DNA from: Bacteriovoracaceae bacterium
GTDB taxonomy: Bacteria > Bdellovibrionota > Bacteriovoracia > Bacteriovoracales > Bacteriovoracaceae
Reading direction: 5' to 3'
Assembly (NCBI GenBank): GCA_947442115.1
Contig: CANEVK010000218.1
Coordinates: 1 to 5,143, forward strand
DNA length: 5,143 bases
The notes under the pieces were generated by a model. That model was not told the origin of the DNA. It searched no databases and was given only the letters and a program-made list of their open reading frames with translations. Shown one piece after another: positions 1 to 5,143 of the stretch. Numbering within the stretch: the first letter of the stretch is position 1; the number at the start of each line of letters is the position of its first letter. Position numbers and translations under genes: made by a program.

Positions 1-827
1 TCCAAGTGATCCTTTAAACGCAAAGGGTCCTTGGTTGTGCACCAAGTTTTTCGAATAAGCCGATTAATATTGGCCCTCATCATGGCACAAGTATGATTCA
101 CGATAAAGAGTGGATCAAAGTTCACTTTCTTTAGTTCACCCTGCCCCACCACACAGCCTCGCTCACTTGGAAAAGTCATGTGCTTGGCCTTTGGAAGATA
201 GCCAGAAATAAAACTTGGGTAAGTTCGGTGCTCATCAGACTTAACCAGAACCTCACTTGAAACCACCGGTGCAAGCCGCTGAAAAAGTCTCGTGAGCCCT
301 TCGAAATGCTGATCCTTTCGTTTGCCGTATTTTTTTACCGATTGCTTGGCCAGATGACCGAAGGCGGGAATCTCGGAGACCTCTGCCCCTAGAATGAGCC
401 GCCGATCTTCGTCGACAGCTATCGAAACAGATAATGGCTTAAGCTTGGAGTTTTCTTTAGTGATAAGATCATCGATTTGTATATTAAAGATGCGCCCTTT
501 AAGTTTTTTAAGCTCTCGATCATTTTGAAGGCGACAGCGGGAAGCTAAAAAAGGGAGTTTGCGCTCAACGGTTCGGCGAGTGATCCCGAGAAAAAGTGCT
601 GAGCGCCTCATGGACACACCCGAGGAAAGAAGCTTTAGAAGAGGTGAGTTCACCCGTCTTTTTTTCTGTCGGTAAGTAGAGGTAAAAGTCGCATTTGAAA
701 AGCGCGTGCCACATTCTTTACAACGAAATCGCTGGATAAGTTTTGAATCCTCCCGACGATAAAAGGTTCCATCACGGACGATAAAATGAGGGCATGCGCA
801 GCTTGGGTTAGGGCAGAGTTTGTTCAT
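1..827 (-). CDS. IS1-like transposase, single frame, C-terminus cut by window edge
   Basis: This reading frame starts at an ATG (827-825), directly preceded by an in-frame TGA (830-828), and stays open to the window edge, giving 275 whole codons. Residues 1-45 look like an InsA-type zinc ribbon: CPNPSC (C5, C10), C12, then CKEC (C36, C39). Residues about 65-95 read as a helix-turn-helix (SSGVSMRRSALFLGITRRTV). The rest resembles the IS1 InsB catalytic domain: IQIDD (D119/D120) matches the first Asp motif, KSDEHRTYP (D198) the second, and NHTC...RANINRLIRKTWCTTK (244-266) aligns by eye with the InsB ERHN...LARLGRKS block. IS1 itself makes this protein by frameshifting between two genes, whereas here both parts lie in one frame. 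In my alignment the third catalytic residue, Glu in IS1, is Asn244. No good ribosome site is visible and no terminal inverted repeat could be identified. Base composition is about 45-50% G+C in sampled lines, well above the neighbours, which suggests transfer. The general family call is firm; activity is uncertain. Confidence 0.85.
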   Translation of the reverse strand, partial: MNKLCPNPSCACPHFIVRDGTFYRREDSKLIQRFRCKECGTRFSNATFTSTYRQKKRRVNSPLLKLLSSGVSMRRSALFLGITRRTVERKLPFLASRCRLQNDRELKKLKGRIFNIQIDDLITKENSKLKPLSVSIAVDEDRRLILGAEVSEIPAFGHLAKQSVKKYGKRKDQHFEGLTRLFQRLAPVVSSEVLVKSDEHRTYPSFISGYLPKAKHMTFPSERGCVVGQGELKKVNFDPLFIVNHTCAMMRANINRLIRKTWCTTKDPLRLKDHL

Positions 828-946
828 TCAGCAGGATCTGCAAGAGCTGGGGCCAGAAAGCTAACGATTAAGTGTTTGAAATACAGGAACAATCTATGCA
901 GGGAGTAAAATAAAAGTCTCCCTCGAAGAGAGTAAAAGAATAACCA
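828..946. other. spacer between operon end and transposase
   Basis: This 119-base gap holds the probable terminator of the operon (906-932) and the upstream region of the transposase gene. I looked for a promoter and for IS terminal repeats on the minus strand and found neither convincingly, so the right-hand boundary of the insertion cannot be placed. A short palindrome, CTGG-GG-CCAG at 847-856, is present without known meaning. Confidence 0.6.
906..932 (-). terminator. probable intrinsic terminator after the histidine kinase gene
   Basis: Read on the minus strand, 15 bases after the kinase stop codon, CTCTCT (932-927) can pair with AGGGAG (923-918) as six pairs including one G-U, closing a three-base TCG loop. 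The stem is followed after two bases by the T-rich tract TTTTATTTTA (915-906). The stem is short and the T tract is interrupted by one A, so termination may be partial and some transcription could reach the transposase gene, which lies on the same strand. Confidence 0.5.
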
Positions 947-2272
947 TTAAACACCATTTAAAGGGAGCAGTTTATTGGAGCTAGGATGAAGCAAAGAGGC
1001 ATTGATTAAACGAGGCAACGTCATCACAACCTCAGTTCCCTGACCCACCTGAGAAGTAATCGTTAAATCTCCCCCCCAGTTTGTTAACATTTTTTTAGCA
1101 TGAAAGAGTCCAAGGCCATTTCCACTTTTTTTGCCTGAAGAAAAACCTTTTGAACCTAATTTAGAGAGAACATCTTGAGGAATCCCCTTGCCATTATCTA
1201 TGACTTTGATTTGAAAAAGATCTACTGAAGGTGCCAAGAGCTGAATCTCAACAAGACCTTCACTAGGAAATGAATCAAGGGAATTATTAATCAGATTAGA
1301 AATAATTCGAGAAAACTGACCATGATTAAAGACAGAAATATAATCAACAGCATCCTTAGTCTCAAGACTTATTTTAATATTTGGTCTATTCTGGAGTTCG
1401 AATCTTTTTTCTAAGATGATCGATTCTACAATATTCAGTATGTCAGTAGGCATCGCCTGAGAATTTTGCTGAAGTAAGTCCCCAGCAATATTATTAATCC
1501 GCTCAACCGCCATCTGAAAGATGAGACGATCTTCTTCAGAAATTCCAGAGAGATTAGATGAAAGGATTGAGAGGGCTGCAACCGGAGAACGGATATCGTG
1601 AGCAACCTGGGCCGTAACCTCAGCACGAATTTCGACTTCTTTCTGATGTTGAAGCTCAAGTGAAAGACCCAAGATATCTTTTTTGAATCCATTAATCGAA
1701 TTTATGAGAAGATTTATATAAGAAGAATATAAAGAGGAAGGAGAAATATCCACATTCTTTTCTACAAATCTTGAAATCAATTTAATATCATTAACTTCTT
1801 TTGTTCTCAGAATAAGTAGCAAAAGGATAAATACAGATAAAGCCAACATGATGAAGCCAAGAAGGTACTTGCCGCCATAAATGCTTAAAGGCCCAGGCTT
1901 GACAATAACGAACTCACCTGCAATTTTATTATTCGAATAAATAGGGAGTTTATGTGAGACTAAGTGTCCATACTTATTTTCTACCGCTAAACGATCAACA
2001 AGAATGCTTTTCTGATTTGAGGTAATGACTGAACCAGCATGGTCAAAAACAAAAACCGGCAATTTCTTCTGCATCTTAACTAAAACACCCAGAGAAATGA
2101 GATCACCATACTCAATAAGGTTACTAGCATTCTGTTCAAAATAAATTTTGGTTTCATTAAAAGCAGTGTCAATTTCTTCAACATCGTTGTTATAAACGTA
2201 TTTTCCAATTGCTCCAAAAAGAACAAATATAAGCAAGAGGACAGAATATTCTTTAAAAGAAATCTTTTTCAT
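947..2272 (-). CDS. membrane-bound sensor histidine kinase
   Basis: This 441-residue protein should sense a periplasmic signal and autophosphorylate in the cytoplasm. Segment 9-26 is a first membrane helix, about 27-133 a periplasmic domain that I cannot assign to a named sensor family, and about 134-156 a second helix. A linker (157-215) leads to the H box AHDIRSP with phospho-acceptor His225. The ATPase domain has the N box (SRIISNLINNSLDS, N326 to N330), the G1 motif DNGKGIP (359-365) and the G2 motif SGNGLGLF (383-390), so all catalytic parts are present. No receiver or HAMP domain is evident. Its ATG overlaps the TGA of the upstream lipoprotein gene by four bases (ATGA), with GGTG four bases before the start, which points to coupled translation. 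No response regulator lies in the window, so the partner is unknown. A run of seven G bases encodes Trp399-Gly400-Gly401. The family is certain; the ligand is not known. Confidence 0.96.
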   Translation of the reverse strand: MKKISFKEYSVLLLIFVLFGAIGKYVYNNDVEEIDTAFNETKIYFEQNASNLIEYGDLISLGVLVKMQKKLPVFVFDHAGSVITSNQKSILVDRLAVENKYGHLVSHKLPIYSNNKIAGEFVIVKPGPLSIYGGKYLLGFIMLALSVFILLLLILRTKEVNDIKLISRFVEKNVDISPSSLYSSYINLLINSINGFKKDILGLSLELQHQKEVEIRAEVTAQVAHDIRSPVAALSILSSNLSGISEEDRLIFQMAVERINNIAGDLLQQNSQAMPTDILNIVESIILEKRFELQNRPNIKISLETKDAVDYISVFNHGQFSRIISNLINNSLDSFPSEGLVEIQLLAPSVDLFQIKVIDNGKGIPQDVLSKLGSKGFSSGKKSGNGLGLFHAKKMLTNWGGDLTITSQVGQGTEVVMTLPRLINASLLHPSSNKLLPLNGV

Positions 2273-3699
2273 TTTTCACCAGACTTTTCGACGATGGAAT
2301 AATCAATAACAAGGGGGCCTAAAGGGCTTACTTTTAAATTTTCAAGACGCTTACTCACACAACCATTCAATCTCTTTGAAAACAAAGGAACGACAAAAGC
2401 GTTTTGAATAATCCAATTATTGGCATCAATCGCAATTTGGTTCTTAACTTTTATACTTGATGCTTTAGAATACTCTACCTGTGACTTATCAATAAAATCA
2501 TCTTCAATTCGAGAGGGGTTGACTTTATCGTTCTTCCTAAAAAAACTAAAAACTTCAAATGGATCATTTCTTGAAATATTTGCTCCAATGAAAAACAGTT
2601 CTAATTTTTTTTCATAATACTTTTTAAAAAATACCTGATTATCTAGGAACTCAATATTAAAAATCTTTTTTTCCGGGTCAAGCAGGGTGAAAAATCTTGA
2701 CCAGTCATAATTCGTCTTATTGGCATCCCTAAGGGTAAAGTTAATGCGGCCATGTTTTTTGACAAGAAGGAGGAGCCTGGCCCTTAGCTGATCAAGACCA
2801 TCAGGCAGTGAGAAATTATTAATAGCCTGATTATGACCTAAGAGACCATAGGGTATTAAACCATTAAGTGGATTCTCTTTTTCAAAAAGTGCTGTCTGCA
2901 GAACGACCTTATGAAGAAGTGACTGTAAAATTTTTCGATATTCTAACTTATCAAAAGCCCAAGCTTTCGTATTCAAATTAAACCAGAAGGCTGTCGGAGT
3001 TGAACCAGTCACTGCCTGACAATGAGGAAGTTTAATCTCTTCAAAAAAACCAAGATAAATGAGATCATCAATCTCCCCTCTTGAAAACTTTTGTTTTAAC
3101 TCCTCCTGGGAGCCAATGATAAAATTGAGTTTTTTGCGATGTTCAGAATTATGCTGAAGTTCAATTTTATCCGCCTGGTATTTTACGATCTTAAAAGGTC
3201 CAATACCAATCTCTCCATTGCCTTTTGAAATTCCTGCAGTTGGAGATGCGATTAGATCAAAGATGATAGAAGGGATGATATCCATCTTGATACTAAAAGT
3301 ACTTTTATCACATGTGAATGAAATCTTGTCTGGAAATTTTAATGAGGTATTGTCACCTGAAGTATTTAATCGCTCAAAAGAATTTTTGACATCATGACAA
3401 GTTAAAGTTGAACCATCATGAAACTTGACATCATTTCTAAGTTCAAAATTAAGCTTTGTATAATTCTCACTATAAAACCATTCCTTGGCAGCATAATTTA
3501 TGATCTCGCCAGTCTCAGGGTGATAAGTTAATAGCCCCCGGTGGACTTGGTGGCCAACAACCGAACTTGCCGCATCTCTTATTTCAAATGATTTTAAACT
3601 TCTTGGAAGATTCAAAATTCCTACATTAATCTCTTGTGGACCTTCGGTCTGACATCCAAGGATTAAAAAAAAGAGGAATATAAATCTATTTTTGATCAT
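2269..3699 (-). CDS. family-5 extracellular solute-binding lipoprotein (peptide/nickel type)
   Basis: This 476-residue protein is probably anchored outside the inner membrane by a lipid on Cys16: the N-terminus MIKNRF is followed by a hydrophobic stretch and the lipobox ILGC (13-16). The region RGLLTYHPETGEI...AKEW (54-74), then LNFELRNDVKFHDGSTLTCHDV (83-104) and IGIGPFKIVKY (164-174), are hallmark segments of the SBP_bac_5 (DppA/OppA/NikA) family. The C-terminal part, including NNWIIQNAFVVPLF (427-440), also fits. It is slightly shorter than the usual 500-540 residues. Such proteins usually bind oligopeptides, nickel complexes or similar ligands for an ABC importer, but no permease or ATPase gene lies in the window. 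Four further cysteines (101, 130, 227, 447) could form disulfides. The start overlaps the end of the upstream hydrolase gene by 14 bases and has only a weak AAAGA ribosome site, so translation is probably coupled. The kinase gene follows with a four-base overlap, which suggests a sensing rather than, or besides, an uptake role. Ligand unknown. Confidence 0.92.
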   Translation of the reverse strand: MIKNRFIFLFFLILGCQTEGPQEINVGILNLPRSLKSFEIRDAASSVVGHQVHRGLLTYHPETGEIINYAAKEWFYSENYTKLNFELRNDVKFHDGSTLTCHDVKNSFERLNTSGDNTSLKFPDKISFTCDKSTFSIKMDIIPSIIFDLIASPTAGISKGNGEIGIGPFKIVKYQADKIELQHNSEHRKKLNFIIGSQEELKQKFSRGEIDDLIYLGFFEEIKLPHCQAVTGSTPTAFWFNLNTKAWAFDKLEYRKILQSLLHKVVLQTALFEKENPLNGLIPYGLLGHNQAINNFSLPDGLDQLRARLLLLVKKHGRINFTLRDANKTNYDWSRFFTLLDPEKKIFNIEFLDNQVFFKKYYEKKLELFFIGANISRNDPFEVFSFFRKNDKVNPSRIEDDFIDKSQVEYSKASSIKVKNQIAIDANNWIIQNAFVVPLFSKRLNGCVSKRLENLKVSPLGPLVIDYSIVEKSGEK

Positions 3700-4411
3700 G
3701 TAATTCTTTAAGATAAAAGGAGGTTAGATAGTCATAAAATGCCTTCCCTAATTCAATATTAGAATTTTTAGGCTCCCCTATAATTCCCTCGGCATAGTAT
3801 TTCTTTAGGCCATTTGAGAGAATATCTTGAATTGAGTGCATTTCTGTATACTTGTTTTGATAATTCATGAATTCAGTTCTTACCATTTTGGGATGGGTAT
3901 AAAGGGCCATAGATGTTTCATAAAGTCCCCCATGAAGACCAAGCTCTGATCTTGTCAAGTTTGAGTCCATCAATTGCGCCTTAAAAATGTACTGTTCTTC
4001 AGCATCATGAAAAACTTTAAGGGTCGTTTTCTTTTGTTCAAAATATTTCTTCAGGAATGGATAATTTCCACCATGCCCATTTATAATGATAAGGGACTTA
4101 AGACCGTTTTTTTCTAGTGATGTGATTAGATCGTCGAATAATGATTCGATGGTTTTATAACTAAAAGTTAGTGTCCCCTTGAACTCATCATGATGGTCAC
4201 TTAATCCAAAAGGGATGGTAGGGAGAAGAAAAGATTTTTCAAGAGTAATTCCAATATCTTCACAAAGTCTTTCGGCAATTAAAGTATCGTATGAAACACA
4301 TAAATGCTTTCCATGTTGCTCAATACTACCAAATGGAAGAAGAGCTGTTTCAAAGCCAGCTTGGATCAACTCATCTATTTCAACCGATGTTAATTCATGC
4401 CACTTTCTCAT
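3686..4411 (-). CDS. creatininase-family metal-dependent amidohydrolase
   Basis: This protein of 241 residues (243 from an upstream GTG at 4417) belongs to the creatininase / FAPy deformylase (ArfB) / MftE family, cytoplasmic enzymes with two metal ions that cleave cyclic or linear amides. Numbered from the GTG, the metal-site motifs are PFGSIEQHGKH with E33 and H35, D44 in SYDT, H115 in NGHGGN and E167 in HGGLYETS, matching the family's ligand pattern. Length is typical (about 240-260). There is no signal peptide or membrane segment. I chose the ATG at 4411 because AAGGG (4421-4417) lies five bases upstream of it, whereas the GTG at 4417 would overlap that ribosome site. It is the first gene of a three-gene operon and its end overlaps the lipoprotein gene by 14 bases. 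That context does not resemble mycofactocin or riboflavin/F420 loci, so the substrate is not predictable; a compound linked to the ligand of the downstream binding protein is an inference. The annotation of true creatininase would be unsafe. Confidence 0.93.
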   Translation of the reverse strand: MRKWHELTSVEIDELIQAGFETALLPFGSIEQHGKHLCVSYDTLIAERLCEDIGITLEKSFLLPTIPFGLSDHHDEFKGTLTFSYKTIESLFDDLITSLEKNGLKSLIIINGHGGNYPFLKKYFEQKKTTLKVFHDAEEQYIFKAQLMDSNLTRSELGLHGGLYETSMALYTHPKMVRTEFMNYQNKYTEMHSIQDILSNGLKKYYAEGIIGEPKNSNIELGKAFYDYLTSFYLKELHDQK

Positions 4412-4421
4412 TTTCACCCTT
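4412..4421 (-). promoter_or_regulatory. ribosome binding site that decides the hydrolase start
   Basis: On the minus strand AAGGG occupies 4421-4417 and is followed by TGAAA and then ATG at 4411. The five-base spacing is good for that ATG. The in-frame GTG at 4417-4415 uses the last G of the same motif and would have no room for ribosome binding, so it is the less likely start. Confidence 0.7.
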
Positions 4422-4440
4422 TTATAATTCTTAGACTTGA

Positions 4441-4469
4441 ATCATAAAGGTTACACCGATCGCTCTCAA
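4441..4469 (-). promoter_or_regulatory. sigma70-type promoter of the hydrolase-lipoprotein-kinase operon
   Basis: The minus strand reads TTGAGA (4469-4464, four of six consensus bases) and TATGAT (4446-4441, five of six) separated by exactly 17 bases. Transcription would start near 4434, leaving a leader of about 23 bases before the ATG at 4411. The short leader leaves no room for a riboswitch on this side, so regulation, if any, would act at the promoter itself. The spacer contains CGATCG. Confidence 0.75.
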
Positions 4470-4500
4470 TATGAGTTTCATGGATACTAAAAATTCTATT

Positions 4501-4523
4501 GAGTGTTTAAGAATTAGACACTC
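4501..4523. repeat. 10-bp inverted repeat (hairpin) in the divergent intergenic region
   Basis: GAGTGTTTAA (4501-4510) and TTAGACACTC (4514-4523) form a 10-bp stem with a three-base GAA loop. Nine positions are Watson-Crick and one is G-U in plus-strand RNA. It lies 31 bases upstream of the operon's -35 box and 100 bases upstream of the exported-protein gene, so it could be a regulator binding site serving either side. A second, weaker pairing of 4501-4509 with 4526-4533 (TTAAACTC) is possible and would exclude the first. Function is not shown by the sequence. Confidence 0.55.
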
Positions 4524-4533
4524 CTTTAAACTC

Positions 4534-4539
4534 TATATT
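4534..4539 (+). promoter_or_regulatory. possible -10 box for the exported-protein gene
   Basis: TATATT matches the -10 consensus at five of six positions, but no acceptable -35 hexamer lies 16-18 bases upstream; that zone is occupied by the hairpin at 4501-4523. A factor bound at the inverted repeat could compensate, as in activator-dependent promoters, but this is speculation. If used, the leader would be roughly 75-80 bases long. Confidence 0.25.
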
Positions 4540-4622
4540 TTTTTCTCAATCAGCTTAAAACTACCCCCAGTTACATTGTAAATTGTTAAGATCACGGCAT
4601 AAGGCTTTACCCGGACAGGTCT

Positions 4623-5143
4623 ATGATTTTAAGTAAATTTGTTATTTTTCTCTTCCTCATAAGTAATGTTAGTTTTGCTCAAAAGAATCCTGAGTTACTA
4701 AGACAATTTAAGACTGACTTCACTAGGCATTACGTTGAAAATCAGTGCGGCTCAAATATTCTTGGATTCTTAAGGCGAGCTGATGAAAAGGGACAAAAAA
4801 TCAGTAATGCCCATATATTGGAAATCAGCAACAAAGGTTTTTCGCTTTTTGGCCTCATTAATGCTGAATTTGCAAGGGAATCAGGAAGGTTAAATCCCAA
4901 CTCGGCCACTGATGGAATCAGAAATCTTCCAGGAGAAACCAATTGGTACCATCATGTCGTGCTCGAAATGGATGGCGAGATCTATGATTTTGATTTTGGT
5001 AATTCTCCAGTTGTTCTTCCTGTAAAAGCTTATTTTGAAAAAATGTTCCTAGACGACAAAAAAGCCTCTGAAGGTGGCGAAAGATACATTGGAAGAGATG
5101 AAAAGCTCAAAACCTACGAAATCCTTGTGCGACCTGGTCTAGA
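4623..5143 (+). CDS. exported protein with papain-like Cys/His/Asp pattern, 3' end cut by window edge
   Basis: The frame opens at ATG 4623 and runs to the window edge, 173 whole codons. An in-frame TAA at 4587-4589 with no other start after it supports this start; the ribosome site is weak (AGG at 4617-4619). Residues 1-19 form a signal peptide (MILSKF, a hydrophobic core, VSFA before Gln20), so the protein is exported. I do not recognise the family firmly. The segment WYHHVVLEMDGEIYDFDF (108-125) resembles, from memory, the WDYHVVLL...IYDLDT region of eukaryotic N-terminal glutamine amidase NTAQ1, and LPVKAYFEKMF (132-142) and YEILVRPG (165-172) follow in similar order. Cys42 in ENQCGSN precedes it, so a triad Cys42-His111-Asp122 is possible. 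It is transcribed divergently from the operon and need not be related to it. It could equally be an unrelated secreted protein; the coding call is strong, the functional hint weak. Confidence 0.85.
   Translation, partial: MILSKFVIFLFLISNVSFAQKNPELLRQFKTDFTRHYVENQCGSNILGFLRRADEKGQKISNAHILEISNKGFSLFGLINAEFARESGRLNPNSATDGIRNLPGETNWYHHVVLEMDGEIYDFDFGNSPVVLPVKAYFEKMFLDDKKASEGGERYIGRDEKLKTYEILVRPGL

Noticed and set aside
847..856. CTGG-GG-CCAG as a possible insertion-sequence end
   Set aside because: Terminal repeats need a matching partner at the other end of the element, which lies outside the window, and the sequence does not resemble the IS1 ends I remember.
1435..1692. 85-codon open frame on the minus strand inside the kinase gene
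   Set aside because: It lies out of frame within the region encoding the kinase linker, H box and dimerisation helices, has no recognisable domain, and the kinase frame carries all expected motifs.
2420..2617. 65-codon open frame on the plus strand opposite the lipoprotein gene
   Set aside because: Antisense to a well-supported coding region, with low-complexity hydrophobic content and no family resemblance.
4215..4427. 70-codon open frame on the plus strand opposite the hydrolase N-terminus
   Set aside because: It mirrors the region encoding the conserved EQH metal motif of the hydrolase and has no independent support.
4423..4428. Perfect TATAAT on the plus strand
   Set aside because: No -35 hexamer at suitable distance upstream, and it falls in the leader of the minus-strand operon; likely chance in AT-rich DNA.
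4571..4581. Small palindrome TTACA-T-TGTAA upstream of the exported-protein gene
   Set aside because: Only five bases per arm in AT-rich sequence and no second full copy; too weak to call an operator.
4742..4942. 66-codon open frame on the minus strand opposite the exported-protein gene
   Set aside because: The plus-strand frame has a signal peptide and continuous coding character; the antisense frame has no recognisable features.

Overview
The window is low-GC bacterial DNA, roughly one third G+C by eye outside the first 830 bases. Gene starts, a sigma70-type promoter and a lipoprotein signal fit a Gram-negative (diderm) bacterium. The HDIRSP-type kinase box, the AT-rich codon use and the kind of transposase are what I would expect of the Bdellovibrio/Bacteriovorax group (Bacteriovoracia). 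That placement is an impression, not something the sequence proves.

Layout: (1) Positions 1-827, minus strand, hold an IS1-like single-frame transposase cut off by the left edge of the window. It is clearly richer in G+C than everything to its right, so it looks like an acquired insertion. (2) Positions 828-946 are a short spacer with a probable terminator for the operon to its right. (3) Positions 947-4411, minus strand, form a compact three-gene operon in the order creatininase-family metal amidohydrolase, then family-5 solute-binding lipoprotein, then membrane sensor histidine kinase. The genes overlap by 14 and 4 bases, so translational coupling is likely. A good promoter (TTGAGA, 17-base spacer, TATGAT) lies just upstream. 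(4) Positions 4412-4622 are a divergent regulatory region with a 10-bp hairpin. (5) From 4623, plus strand, runs the start of an exported protein that continues past the right edge. It carries a Cys...His...Asp pattern resembling papain-fold glutamine amidases.

How the genes may work together: the operon has a binding lipoprotein but no transporter permease or ATPase, and a kinase but no response regulator within the window. The simplest hypothesis is a sensing unit. The lipoprotein would capture an oligopeptide-like or amide-containing ligand at the membrane and present it to the roughly 105-residue periplasmic domain of the kinase, while the cytoplasmic hydrolase would act on the same or a related compound. 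This is inference from gene order and overlap. No single gene here is of an unknown family except the exported protein, whose assignment is a weak motif match.
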